In this document: in pieces, positions 30,588 through 39,704 of the stretch
How positions within the stretch are numbered: the first letter of the stretch is position 1
Layout of the letters: every line of letters begins with the position of its first letter
NCBI RefSeq assembly: GCF_036186745.1
Contig: NZ_CP108086.1
Location: 6,820,001-6,884,000 of the forward strand
DNA from: Microbispora hainanensis
GTDB lineage: Bacteria; Actinomycetota; Actinomycetes; Streptosporangiales; Streptosporangiaceae
Length of the DNA: 64,000 bases
Direction: 5' to 3'
Translations under genes and position numbers: made by a program
Notes under the pieces: model-generated
What the model was told of the DNA's origin: nothing
The model's database searches: none
Seen by the model: the letters and a program-made list of their open reading frames with translations, nothing else

Positions 30588-32057
30588 TCAGATGCGCCAC
30601 TGGATGTGCTTGACCTCGAGGTACTCGCGCACCCCCCACTCGCCCAGCTCCCGGCCCACGCCGGACCGGCCGTACCCGCCGAACGGCGCGTCCGGCCGCA
30701 TGCTACCGCCGCCGTTGATCCACACGGTGCCGGCCCGGATCTGCTCGGCGACCCGCCGTGCCTCCACCGGGTCGTCGCACCAGACGTTCGCCGCCAGGCC
30801 GTACGGCGTGTCGTTGGCGAGGCGGACGGCCTCCTCGGTGTCCTTGAACGGCAGGATCACCGCCACCGGGCCGAAGATCTCCTGCTGCACCGCGCGGGCG
30901 TCCGGCGGCAGGTTGCCGAGCAGCACCGGGTTGACGAACCAGCCCTTCTCCGGCAGCGGGCGGGTCACCTCCAGCAGCTTCTTGCCGCCCTCGGCCACCG
31001 AACCGTCGATGAAGCCCTGCACCCGGGCCCGGTGGTCCGGGCGGATCATCGGGCCGATGTTGGTCGCGGGGTCCCACGGGTCGCCGACCATCATCTGGTC
31101 GAAGGCCGCCGCGCCCGCCTCCAGGAACTCGTCGTACAGGCTCTCGTGGACCAGCAGCCTGGCCAGCGCGGCGCAGCCCTGGCCGGCGTTGCGCGACCAC
31201 CGCAGGTGCATCTCGACGGCGATCTTCTTCACGTCCACCCCGGGCAGCACGATGTTCGGCGACTTGCCGCCGAGCTCGAGCGTCACGTCCTTGAGGGTGT
31301 CGGCGGCCTGGGCCATGATCTGGGCGCCGACCGTGTCGGAACCGGTGAAGGAGACCTTGTCCACGCCGGGGTGCGACGAGAGCCGCTTGCCGACGTCGGC
31401 CTGGCCGATGATGACGTTCATGACGCCCGGCGGCAGGTCCGCCTCGCGGATGAGCTCGCCGAGGAAGAGCGTGGTCAGCGGCGTGCGGGGGGAGGGCAGG
31501 ATCACCACGGTGCAGCCGGCCGCGAGCGCCGCGCCGAACTTGAAGACGGCCAGGTTCAGCGGGTAGTTGTAGCCGGTGATGGCGGCCACCACGCCGACGG
31601 GCTCGTAGACCACGTCGCTCATCGTCGGCACCGGGTCGTCCCACCGGCCCAGGTGCTGCGTGCGGTCGATCTTCGCGGCCTCCGCGGCCCACCGCAGGTG
31701 CTGCTCCACCGCCATCTTGACCTGGAGGTAGGAGGCCAGGGAGACCGGCGTGCCCACCTCGTTGACGATCGAGGGCAGCAGCCGGTCGGCGGCTGCCTCC
31801 AGCACATCGGCGAGGCGGTGGATGTGTCGCGACCGCTCCTCGCCCGACAGCCGCGACCACGGGCCGAAGGCCGCGCGGGCGGCGGCGACGGCCGCGTCCA
31901 CCTGAGCAGGCGAGGCGCCGCCGACGGTGGCGATGACCTCCTCGGTGGCCGGGTTGTACACGTCCCAGCGCTCGCCCTCCGGCTCCACGAGCTCGTTGTC
32001 GATAGTGAGCTGCCGCACCGAGGGGATCCAGTCACGCATGGGGAACTGCTCGGTCAT
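30588..32057 (-). CDS. NAD(P)-dependent aldehyde dehydrogenase
   Basis: 489 residues. Catalytic Cys is in NAGQGCAALARL, general-base Glu is in LELGGKSPNI, and the cofactor loop is SFTGSDTVGAQIM. The C-terminus GGYGRSGVGRELGEWGVREYLEVKHIQWRI is typical of class 1/2-like ALDHs. ATG 32057 overlaps the MaoC stop. It probably oxidises an aldehyde intermediate to the acid that is then activated with CoA. Confidence 0.93.
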   Translation of the reverse strand: MTEQFPMRDWIPSVRQLTIDNELVEPEGERWDVYNPATEEVIATVGGASPAQVDAAVAAARAAFGPWSRLSGEERSRHIHRLADVLEAAADRLLPSIVNEVGTPVSLASYLQVKMAVEQHLRWAAEAAKIDRTQHLGRWDDPVPTMSDVVYEPVGVVAAITGYNYPLNLAVFKFGAALAAGCTVVILPSPRTPLTTLFLGELIREADLPPGVMNVIIGQADVGKRLSSHPGVDKVSFTGSDTVGAQIMAQAADTLKDVTLELGGKSPNIVLPGVDVKKIAVEMHLRWSRNAGQGCAALARLLVHESLYDEFLEAGAAAFDQMMVGDPWDPATNIGPMIRPDHRARVQGFIDGSVAEGGKKLLEVTRPLPEKGWFVNPVLLGNLPPDARAVQQEIFGPVAVILPFKDTEEAVRLANDTPYGLAANVWCDDPVEARRVAEQIRAGTVWINGGGSMRPDAPFGGYGRSGVGRELGEWGVREYLEVKHIQWRI

Positions 32058-32542
32058 CGCACGCCTTCCTCGTTCTTGTCCGCCTCGACCGGCTTCGTCA
32101 TCATCAAACCAACCCGTTTGCACAGGCAGACCAGCACGTCGTCCTGGTTGTAACCCCGGTGCTCGAACCACACGACGCCGGAGTCGTTCCGGCTCTTCGA
32201 CAGCCGCTTGTCCAAAATCGTGGTCTCGGCGCGGAGGGTGTCGCCGTGGAACACCGGGTGCGGGAACTTGATCTCGTCATAGCCGAGGTTGCCGAGCGTC
32301 GTGCCCATCGTCAGCTCCGGCACATGGAACGCCCCGATCAGCGCCACGGTGAACAGGCTGTTCATCACCCGCCGCCCGTGGATCGTCGTCTTGGCGAACT
32401 CCTCGTCCAGATGCAGCGGCTGCAGGTTCATGGTGAGCGAGGTGAACAGCACGTTGTCCATCTCGGTGACGGTCCGGGTGAACGGGTGTCTGTACGTCCG
32501 CCCCACCTCGAACTCTTCGAAATAAAGGCCGCGCATCGTCAT
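32054..32542 (-). CDS. MaoC-like hot-dog hydratase/dehydratase
   Basis: 162 residues, a single hot-dog fold: YFEEFEVGRTYRHPFTRTVTE, then NLQPLHLDEEFAK carrying the conserved Asp-x-x-x-x-x-His-type site, and GNLGYDEIKFPHPVFHGDTLRAE. It hydrates an enoyl-CoA. Sitting directly after a CitE-type lyase and near a CoA-transferase, it resembles the itaconyl/mesaconyl-CoA hydratase position of Ict-Ich-Ccl modules (inference). ATG 32542 overlaps the lyase stop; ATG 32536 is an alternative with better RBS spacing. Confidence 0.88.
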   Translation of the reverse strand: MTMRGLYFEEFEVGRTYRHPFTRTVTEMDNVLFTSLTMNLQPLHLDEEFAKTTIHGRRVMNSLFTVALIGAFHVPELTMGTTLGNLGYDEIKFPHPVFHGDTLRAETTILDKRLSKSRNDSGVVWFEHRGYNQDDVLVCLCKRVGLMMTKPVEADKNEEGVR

Positions 32543-33438
32543 CCTTCCTCTCGGTCCGCCGGCTCGCGGTGCACGCGGGCGCCTTCCAGCCAGAGGAGCG
32601 CCTTGTCGTAGTGGGCCTTGTCGATGTGCAGCCCCCGGTAGCGCAGCGCGCCGCTCCCCTCGCGCGCCGCCTGCTCGTACGCGGCCACCATGCCCTCGTA
32701 GAACGCGATCTCCTCGTCCGAGGCCGAGAAGACGGTGTTGAGCACCGGCACGTGGCTCGGGTGGATCGCGATCATGCCGCGGAAGCCGAGCCTGCGGCCC
32801 TCGCGGGCGAACTTCTCCAGGCCCTCGAGATCGTCGATCCGCTCCCACAGCCCGGTCAGCGCGTGCAGCCCCGCGCCCCGGCAGGCGAGCAGGACACGGC
32901 TGCGCAGGTACAGCGTCTCCAGGCCCTCGGGCGTCCACTCGAAGCCCACCTCGCGGGCGATGTCCGCGTGCTCGGCGGTAGGCCCGATCATCGCGCCGAC
33001 GCGCGGCGAGGCCGACGCGATCTCCGCGCAGTTCTGGATCGCCTTGACGGTCTCGACGGGCACGATGTATTCGAGCCCGCTCACGCCGTTGCGGTGCTCG
33101 AAGTGATCGAGGAGCGCGTCGTACCTGAGCACGTCCGTCGCCTCCTCGATCTTCGGTGCGAAGACAACGTCCAGTCCGGGGACGACGACCGCCTCGAGGT
33201 CGGCCCCGGTGAGCCCGGTGGGCAGGCCGTTGACCCGTACCCCGATGCCCACCGACTCGTCGAGCGACCGCAGATACCGGATCGACGTGGCCACGGTTTC
33301 CCGGGCCGCGGCCTTCTCCTCGGCCGGGACCGAGTCCTCCAGGTCGAGGATGATCGCGTCGGCGCCGGCCTTGAGCGCCTTCTCCGCCCAGGCGGGCTTG
33401 TGCCCGGGGACGAAGAGGATGGAACGGTACGGCCGCAT
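32539..33438 (-). CDS. HpcH/HpaI (CitE-like) beta-hydroxyacyl-CoA lyase
   Basis: 299 residues, a TIM barrel of the CitE family. Motifs are SILFVPGHKPAWAEKALKAG, ILDLEDSVPAEEK (metal/phosphate site), VRVNGLPTG, the PKIEEA segment, Glu of VPVETVKAI, and GMIAIHPSHVPV. Such enzymes cleave malyl-, citramalyl- or related hydroxyacyl-CoAs. It lies between MaoC and an acyl-CoA dehydrogenase, the order expected for oxidation, hydration, then C-C cleavage. Confidence 0.88.
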   Translation of the reverse strand: MRPYRSILFVPGHKPAWAEKALKAGADAIILDLEDSVPAEEKAAARETVATSIRYLRSLDESVGIGVRVNGLPTGLTGADLEAVVVPGLDVVFAPKIEEATDVLRYDALLDHFEHRNGVSGLEYIVPVETVKAIQNCAEIASASPRVGAMIGPTAEHADIAREVGFEWTPEGLETLYLRSRVLLACRGAGLHALTGLWERIDDLEGLEKFAREGRRLGFRGMIAIHPSHVPVLNTVFSASDEEIAFYEGMVAAYEQAAREGSGALRYRGLHIDKAHYDKALLWLEGARVHREPADREEG

Positions 33439-34604
33439 CAGTAGCTCCTCGGCAGGCCGAGCACGTGCTCGGCCAGGTAGCTGAGCACCATCTCCTGGCT
33501 GATCGGGGCGATGCGCATCAGCCGGGCCTCACGGAAGTACCGCTCCACGTGATACTCCTTGCTGTAGCCGTAGCCGCCGTGCACGGAGATCGCGACGTCC
33601 GCGGCGTGGAAGCCCGCCTCTGCGGCCAGATACTTCGCCTCGTTCGCCTGCTCGCCCGGCGAGTGGCCGTTGTCGATGAGCCAGGCCGCCTTCTGGCACA
33701 TCAGCTCGGCCGCGTCGAGCCGCATCTTGGCCTCGGCGAGCTGGAAGGCGATGCCCTGGTTCTGCCCGATCGGACGGCCGAAGACCTTGCGCGTCTTCGC
33801 GTACTCCGTGGCACGCCGCAGCGCCGCCTTGCCCAGGCCGAGCGAGGCGTTCGCCGAAATCACCCGCTCGGCGTTGAGCCCCGCGAGGATCGCCTTGAAG
33901 CCCTTGCCCACCTCGCCGATGACGTCCTCGTCAGGGACGAACAGGTCGTCGATGAACAACTCGTTGGTGTCGACCGCGTTGCGCCCCATCTTGGGGATCC
34001 TGCGGATCGTGACTCGCTCGCGGTCCAGCGGGGCGAAGAACAGCGTGATGCCGTCGGTCTTCTTCGCCGACTCCTCCCGCCGTGCCGTACGGCACAGCAG
34101 GAACATCCGCTCCGCCTCCAGCGCCTTGCTGATGAACACCTTCTTGCCCGACACGAGCCAGCCGCCGTCCACCTTCCGGGCGAAGGTGGAGATGTTGGTG
34201 GTGTCGGTCCCGGCGTCGGGCTCGGTCACCGCGAAGCACACGTGCAGGTCGCCCGACACGGCCCGGGGCAGGAAACGCCGCTTGAGGTCATCGCTGCCGT
34301 ACTTGATCAGCGGTTCGAAGCCGAAGATCCCGATGTGCACCGAGGTGCATCCGCCCATCCCGGCGCCGGAGGCGGAGATCTCCTGCTCCACGATCGCCGC
34401 CTCGGTCACGCCGAGGCCGCCGCCGCCGTACTCCGCGGGGATCGTCAGACCGAGCCAGCCGGCCTTGGCGACGGCGTCGTAGAACTCCCAGGGGAATTCC
34501 TTGGTCTCGTCGTGCTCCATCCAGTATTCGTCCGGGAAGTCGGAGCAGAGCTTGCGCACCGCCTGCCGGATCTCCTCATGCAGGGAATCGGGCTCGAAGT
34601 CCAT
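33438..34604 (-). CDS. Acyl-CoA dehydrogenase (1)
   Basis: 388 residues from ATG 34604. FAD/acyl-CoA motifs are CFAVTEPDAGTDTTNI, WLVSGKKVFISKA, GRPIGQNQGIAFQLAEAKMRLDAAELM and HGGYGYSKEYHVERYFREARLMRIAPIS. The MCAD-type catalytic Glu (YEGT) is absent (API-S); the NAERVISAN segment could supply an isovaleryl-CoA-dehydrogenase-type Glu instead. Its stop overlaps the lyase ATG (TGATG). Confidence 0.93.
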   Translation of the reverse strand: MDFEPDSLHEEIRQAVRKLCSDFPDEYWMEHDETKEFPWEFYDAVAKAGWLGLTIPAEYGGGGLGVTEAAIVEQEISASGAGMGGCTSVHIGIFGFEPLIKYGSDDLKRRFLPRAVSGDLHVCFAVTEPDAGTDTTNISTFARKVDGGWLVSGKKVFISKALEAERMFLLCRTARREESAKKTDGITLFFAPLDRERVTIRRIPKMGRNAVDTNELFIDDLFVPDEDVIGEVGKGFKAILAGLNAERVISANASLGLGKAALRRATEYAKTRKVFGRPIGQNQGIAFQLAEAKMRLDAAELMCQKAAWLIDNGHSPGEQANEAKYLAAEAGFHAADVAISVHGGYGYSKEYHVERYFREARLMRIAPISQEMVLSYLAEHVLGLPRSY

Positions 34605-34630
34605 CAGGTGGTCCAATCCTTCCGAGTGGG

Positions 34631-36274
34631 TCAGTGGCGGCCGAGCGCGGTGCGGTCATGGGTCGCGGAGGTGACGCCCTCGTCGCGGAGCGCGGCCTTG
34701 CGCACCTTCTCCGACGGCGTCTTGGGCAGGGCGTCGACGAACCGGATGAACCGGGGCACCGCGAAGGCGGGGATCTTGCCCTCGCAGAAGCTCCAGATCT
34801 CCGCGGCATCGACCGGGCGGGAGGTGACGATGACGGCCATCACCTCGTCCTCCCCCGCCTCGATGCCGGCCGCGACACCGATCACCGCGCACTCGAGCAC
34901 CGCGTCGTGCTGGAGGATCGCCTGCTCGACCTCGTAGGAGCTGATGTTCTCGCCGCGCCGGCGCAGCGCGTCCTTGTAGCGGTCGACGAAGTAGAACCAC
35001 CCGTCGGCGTCCTTGCGCAGCGCGTCGCCGGTGTGGAACCACAGGTTCCGCCACGCCTCGACGGTCTTGTCGGGCATCCCGTAGTAGCCCATGCTGCACG
35101 TCCAGGGGTGCTTCGGGCGGACCACCAGCTCGCCGACCTCGCCCACCGGGACCTCCTCGTCGGTCTCCGGGTCGACCAGCCGGATGTCGAACCAATCGGC
35201 CGCCTGCAGACCGGCGGCGCCGGGCGGACGCTCCTCGCCGTACGGCGACAGGATCGGGGCCGAGGTCTCGGTGAGGCCGAAGACCTCGACGAACGCCTCG
35301 ATGCCGAAGCGGTCCTTGAACTCCCGCAGGATGGACGAGGCGGTCGGCGCGGCGAAGACGGCGCGGAGCCTGTTGTCCCGGTCCTCGTCCCTCGGCGGCT
35401 GCTTCCAGACGAAGTCCATCATCACGCCGAGCAGGTTGGTCACCGTGACGTCGTGTTCCCGCAGGTGGTCGATCCAGCGGCTCGCGCTGAACTTGGGCCG
35501 GACCACGAGGCGGGCGCCGGCGATCATCGCGGGGTAGGCCGCCATGAACTGGGCGTTGCCGTGGAACAGCGGGGTGCAGGTGAAGTAGGTGTCCTCAGCG
35601 GTCAGCCGGGTGAGGGAGACCACCTCGTCGCCGAAGAAGTACATCTGCGCGTGCGGCATCGCCACGCCCTTGGAGGGCCCGGTCGTGCCCGACGTGAAGA
35701 AGATCGACGCCAGGTCGCTGGGGGCCGGCTCCTCCCCCGCCTTCGGCGTCGCCTCCTCGAACGCGTTCCACGACTCGGCGGCCCAGCCGTTGCCGCGGAG
35801 GATCTCCAGCGCCGCGTCGGCCCGGCCCGTGTCGACCACCCAGAACTTCTCGATCGACGCGACGTGCTCTCGGATGGCGGCGAACCGCTCGGCGAAGACG
35901 TCGTCGATGACGGCCCACCGCGGCCCCACCGTCATGCTCTGGTGCCGCAGAAACTCACCCTCGTACGCCGTGTTGATCGGCACCTCCACCAGGCCGGCCA
36001 CCGCGCTGCCCAGCCAGGTGCGGATGAACTGGGAGGAGTTGGCCGCCATGATCAGCACACGGTCTCCCGTGGACGCGCCGGCCGCGAGGAACCCGCCCGA
36101 GACGCGCTCGGCGGCCTCGAGCATCTCGGCGTAGGTCCACTGCCGCCCCTCCTCGGGCGCGATCAGGAACGTGGCGTCCGGGCGACACGACGCCTGATGC
36201 CGCAGGACCTTGGGCGAGGTCCACGAACCGGTGTCCGCGAAGGTCGGCTTGAGATCGGTGTACGTGCGGGTCAT
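34631..36274 (-). CDS. Acyl-CoA synthetase (AMP-binding, class I adenylate-forming)
   Basis: 547 residues. P-loop FFTSGTTGPSKGVAMPH, A5-like FGLTETSAP, TGDALRKDADGWFYFVDRYKD, RRGENISSYEVE, and the C-terminal catalytic Lys in PKTPSEKVRKAAL. GGAGG lies 11 nt before ATG 36274. It resembles crotonobetaine/carnitine-CoA ligase-type enzymes and probably activates the carboxylate that enters this pathway. Confidence 0.92.
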   Translation of the reverse strand: MTRTYTDLKPTFADTGSWTSPKVLRHQASCRPDATFLIAPEEGRQWTYAEMLEAAERVSGGFLAAGASTGDRVLIMAANSSQFIRTWLGSAVAGLVEVPINTAYEGEFLRHQSMTVGPRWAVIDDVFAERFAAIREHVASIEKFWVVDTGRADAALEILRGNGWAAESWNAFEEATPKAGEEPAPSDLASIFFTSGTTGPSKGVAMPHAQMYFFGDEVVSLTRLTAEDTYFTCTPLFHGNAQFMAAYPAMIAGARLVVRPKFSASRWIDHLREHDVTVTNLLGVMMDFVWKQPPRDEDRDNRLRAVFAAPTASSILREFKDRFGIEAFVEVFGLTETSAPILSPYGEERPPGAAGLQAADWFDIRLVDPETDEEVPVGEVGELVVRPKHPWTCSMGYYGMPDKTVEAWRNLWFHTGDALRKDADGWFYFVDRYKDALRRRGENISSYEVEQAILQHDAVLECAVIGVAAGIEAGEDEVMAVIVTSRPVDAAEIWSFCEGKIPAFAVPRFIRFVDALPKTPSEKVRKAALRDEGVTSATHDRTALGRH

Positions 36275-36398
36275 CGCGGCAGAGCCTCCAACGACGGTGC
36301 GGGGGCCGGGTGACCCCGGCACGGGAAGGTACGAATCGGGGGCCGGCCGGCCGGGCGACGGCGGACGGGCGGTCCGGGACGGACGGTCGGCGCTGGTG

Positions 36399-37172
36399 TC
36401 ACTTGGCCGTCAGGCCGCCGTCGATCGGGACCGTGATCCCGGTGACGAAGCTGGCGTCGTCGCTGGCCAGGAAGGCGACGACCGAGGCGATCTCCTCCGG
36501 CTGGGCGCCGCGGCCGAGCGGTATGCCCGCCACGAACTCCTTGGTGAGCGCCGACACGTCCGCACCGCGCTCCCGGCCGAAGAAGGAGGCGAGCATCGGC
36601 GTGTGCACGGTGCCGGGGGCGATGCAGTTGACCCGGATGCCGTCGGGGGCGCCCACCAGCGCCAGCGCGCGGGTGAACCCGACGAGGGCCGACTTCGTCA
36701 GCGAGTAGATGGGGCTGAAGGGCGAGCCGACCAGCGCCGACGTCGAGGCCGTCATCGTGATGGAGGCCTTCTTGTCCGCCCGCTTCAGCAGGTCGAACGC
36801 CAGCGTGGCGCTGTAGAAGACGCTCTTGACGTTGACGTCGATGTTGCGCTGGAACTCCTCCTCCGAGACGTCCAGGCCCCCGGCGCCGGGCATGCCGACC
36901 TGGTTGTGCACGATGTGCAGGACGCCTTCCTCCGCCTCGATCCGCGCGTAGAGCGCGCGAAGCTCCGCGACGCTGGTCGCGTCGACCTGGGCGGGCACGG
37001 CCCTGCCGCCCCGCTGCTCGATCTCCTTGGCCACCGCCTCCGCTGCCTCGCCGCTGAGGTCGGCGACGTAGACCTTCACGCCCTCCTCGGCGAGCCGGTG
37101 GCCGATGGCCCGGCCCATGCCGGATCCGCCGCCGATCACCACGCCGATCCGGCCGTCAAGTCGTGAGGACAT
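36399..37172 (-). CDS. SDR family oxidoreductase (2)
   Basis: 257 residues. Cofactor loop GGGSGMGRAIG, NNAG-like motif reading HNQVG, catalytic Ser and YxxxK in STSALVGSPFSPIYSLTKSALVGFT, and ending FVTGITVPIDGG. The HNQVG in place of NNAG is unusual. AGGAG lies 7 nt before ATG 37172. It probably oxidises a hydroxy intermediate in the operon's pathway. A 124-bp spacer before the ligase gene (36275-36398) holds no gene. Confidence 0.9.
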   Translation of the reverse strand: MSSRLDGRIGVVIGGGSGMGRAIGHRLAEEGVKVYVADLSGEAAEAVAKEIEQRGGRAVPAQVDATSVAELRALYARIEAEEGVLHIVHNQVGMPGAGGLDVSEEEFQRNIDVNVKSVFYSATLAFDLLKRADKKASITMTASTSALVGSPFSPIYSLTKSALVGFTRALALVGAPDGIRVNCIAPGTVHTPMLASFFGRERGADVSALTKEFVAGIPLGRGAQPEEIASVVAFLASDDASFVTGITVPIDGGLTAK

Positions 37173-37210
37173 TCGCACTCCTAAAAAGGGTTGGGATTGT
37201 CGGGCTGAAG

Positions 37211-38383
37211 TCAGCTCCGCTGGTTGAAACCGCGGCCCAGCAGCTCGGAGACGATCCGGATGCGCTGCATGGTGGGCGTGCCGCCGGCGAGCGCCCATCC
37301 GTGCGCGTCCCGGTGCATCCGCTCGATGCCGTACTCCTCGGTGTAGCCGTTCCCCCCATGGAGTTGCATGGCGAGATCGGTGACGCGCTTGGCCATCTCG
37401 TTGGCCGTGCACTTGGCGAGCGAGACCTCAAGGGGGTTCGGCAGGCCGTCGCCGGCGTTCTCGACGGCCCGCCGGATGAGCTGCCTGGCCGCCTCCACCT
37501 GCAGCAGCATGTCGGCCAGCGCCATCTGGATGCTCTGAAACTCGATCAGAGGCTTGCCGAACTGCTCCCGCTCCTGCACGTAGGCGATGCTGCGGTCGAG
37601 GGCGGCCTGGCCGAGGGCGAGGCTCATCGTCGCGTTGCCGAGACGCTCGATGGAGAAGGCGGTGAACAGCTTGCGGAAGCCGCCCGGGCCGATCAGCAGG
37701 TTCTCCACCGGCACCTGCACGTCGTCGAAGATCACATCGGCGGACGGAATGCCGCGGAACCCCATCAGCCGCTCGCGCTTGCCGAAGCTGACCCCGGGGG
37801 TGTCCGCGTCCACGATGACGGCTCCGATGCCCTTGGCGCCCGACTCGTCGCTCATGCGGGCGTACACCAGGTAGTGGTCGGCCTCGCTGCCGTTGGAGAT
37901 CCATCGCTTGAGGCCGTTGATCGTGAGCGTTCCGCCCGATTTGGTGGCCCGGGTCGTCATGTCGGTCGCGGCCGAGCCGGCGTCGGGCTCGGAGATCGCC
38001 ACCGCCATGGTGGCGTCGCCGCTGATGATCCCGGGAAGGTAGCGCTGCCGCTGCTCCTCCGCGCCGAGGAGGTTGATCACCTGAGCGGGGCCGGTGTTGG
38101 CTTCGAAGACCTGGAACGCGGCCGGCCTGCACTCCTTGGCCAGCTCCTCCACGACGATCAGGGCCTCCTTCAGCGAAGCCCCCGCGCCGCCGAAGCGCTC
38201 CGGCAGGGCGATGCCGAGATATCCCAGGCTCCCCAGATAGCGTCGCTCGTCGTGCGGAAACGGGGTGCGATTCAGATCCCATTCCTCCGCCCGCGGCGCG
38301 TAGCGCTCTTTGGCCACCTGAGCGGCCGACTCGCGTAGCGCTCGCTGCTCCTCGCTTTCCCCATCGGGCATTCGAGCGATCAT
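37211..38383 (-). CDS. Acyl-CoA dehydrogenase (2)
   Basis: 390 residues from ATG 38383, with AAGGGGG upstream. Motifs are VAISEPDAGSAATDM, RWISNGSEADHYLV, QFGKPLIEFQSIQMALADML and LHGGNGYTEEYGIERMHRDA. The MCAD-position Glu is Gly (AGGT); SIERLGNA offers an isovaleryl-type Glu. It is the first gene of the minus-strand operon that runs to the CoA-transferase at 29362, and it faces the thiolase across the palindrome at 38465. Confidence 0.93.
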   Translation of the reverse strand: MIARMPDGESEEQRALRESAAQVAKERYAPRAEEWDLNRTPFPHDERRYLGSLGYLGIALPERFGGAGASLKEALIVVEELAKECRPAAFQVFEANTGPAQVINLLGAEEQRQRYLPGIISGDATMAVAISEPDAGSAATDMTTRATKSGGTLTINGLKRWISNGSEADHYLVYARMSDESGAKGIGAVIVDADTPGVSFGKRERLMGFRGIPSADVIFDDVQVPVENLLIGPGGFRKLFTAFSIERLGNATMSLALGQAALDRSIAYVQEREQFGKPLIEFQSIQMALADMLLQVEAARQLIRRAVENAGDGLPNPLEVSLAKCTANEMAKRVTDLAMQLHGGNGYTEEYGIERMHRDAHGWALAGGTPTMQRIRIVSELLGRGFNQRS

Positions 38384-38464
38384 CAAGACCCCCTTCTCAC
38401 GTCTTATCTATGATATTGGTTCACATGGATTATTCGTCAAGCCTCGACCTGGCCACAGTGACAC

Positions 38465-38485
38465 TGTATATGGTAATCATATACA
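38465..38485. promoter_or_regulatory. Palindromic operator, site A of shared regulon
   Basis: TGTATATG-GTAAT-CATATACA: perfect 8-bp arms, 5-nt centre. It is in the divergent spacer between acyl-CoA dehydrogenase 2 and the thiolase, 15 nt before the thiolase GTG. The core ATGGTAATCAT recurs at 44641 and 58145. Confidence 0.7.
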
Positions 38486-38500
38486 TAGATAGGAGGCGCT

Positions 38501-39685
38501 GTGCCAACTGCCGTGATCATCGACGCCGTCCGGTCCCCCATGGGCCGCGGCAAGCAGTCCGGGGCCCTGGCCGGGATTCACCCCGTCGACCTCCTCGCAC
38601 AGGTGCTGTCGGCCCTCGTGGAGCGCCAGGGCGTCGACCCCGGCCTGATCGACGACGTCCTGGTGGGGTGCGTGGGCCAGGCGGGCGAGCAGTCGGCCAC
38701 CCCCGGACGCCAGGCCCTGCTCGCCGCCGGGTTCCCTGAGCACGTGCCGTCCGTGACCATCGAGCGCAAGTGCGGCTCCGGCCAGCAGGCGATCGACTTC
38801 GCCGTCCAGGGCGTCGTCGCGGGGGCGTACGACATGGTGATCGCGGCCGGGGTCGAATCGATGAGCAGGGTCCCCATGGGTTCGGCCCGCATGGGCCAGG
38901 ACCCCCTCGGCGTGGGAGTGCGGGCCCGCTATCCCCTGCTCGTGCCGCAGGGCCTGTCCGCGGAGCTCGTGGCCGACAAGTGGTCCCTGTCGCGGGCACG
39001 GCTCGACGAGTACGCCGCCCGATCGCACGCGCTGGCCGCGCGGGCCGCGCGCACCGGCGGCTTCGGCGACGAGATCGTCCCGATCACGCTGCCGGATGGC
39101 GGCGTCGTGGACCGCGACGAGACGATCCGGCCGGACACGACCCCGGAACGGCTGGCCGCCCTGGCTCCGGCCTTCGCGAAGAGCCCCGATGCGGCCCACT
39201 TCCCCGACCTGGAGTTCAAGATCACGGCGGGCAACTCGTCCCAGATCACCGACGGCGCGAGCGCGCTGTTGATCACCAGCGAGGAGCGCGCCAGGCAGCT
39301 CGGCCTGCGACCCCGGGCCCGCATCGTGGCGTCCGCCGTCTGCGGTGACGACCCGTTGCTGATGCTGACCGGGCCGATCGCCGCCACCGCCAAGGTGCTC
39401 GCCCGCGCCGGGCTGTCGATTCACGACATCGACGCCGCCGAGGTCAACGAGGCGTTCGCGAGCGTGCCCCTCGCCTGGCGGGCCGAGCACCCGATCGACG
39501 AGGCCAAGCTCAACCCGCGCGGCGGCGCGATCGCCCTGGGACACCCGCTGGGCGCCTCCGGCTGCCGCCTGATGACGACCATGATCAACCACCTCGAGCA
39601 GAGCGGCGGGCGGCTCGGGCTGCAGGCGATGTGCGAGGCGGGCGGCATGGCCAACGCCTCGATCGTCGAGATCCTGCCCCACTGA
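38501..39685 (+). CDS. Thiolase, steroid-type (FadA5-like)
   Basis: 394 residues, GTG start with AGGAGG 4 nt upstream. Nucleophile Cys in ERKCGSGQQAI, His in GGAIALGHPLGASGC, second Cys in MCEAGGMANAS. The CEAGGMANA variant, in place of CxGGGxG, is what I recall for mycobacterial FadA5, which cleaves steroid side-chain beta-ketoacyl-CoA. It heads a four-gene plus-strand operon. Confidence 0.92.
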   Translation: MPTAVIIDAVRSPMGRGKQSGALAGIHPVDLLAQVLSALVERQGVDPGLIDDVLVGCVGQAGEQSATPGRQALLAAGFPEHVPSVTIERKCGSGQQAIDFAVQGVVAGAYDMVIAAGVESMSRVPMGSARMGQDPLGVGVRARYPLLVPQGLSAELVADKWSLSRARLDEYAARSHALAARAARTGGFGDEIVPITLPDGGVVDRDETIRPDTTPERLAALAPAFAKSPDAAHFPDLEFKITAGNSSQITDGASALLITSEERARQLGLRPRARIVASAVCGDDPLLMLTGPIAATAKVLARAGLSIHDIDAAEVNEAFASVPLAWRAEHPIDEAKLNPRGGAIALGHPLGASGCRLMTTMINHLEQSGGRLGLQAMCEAGGMANASIVEILPH

Positions 39686-39704
39686 TCGTCGAGAAAGGAT
39701 CCCC

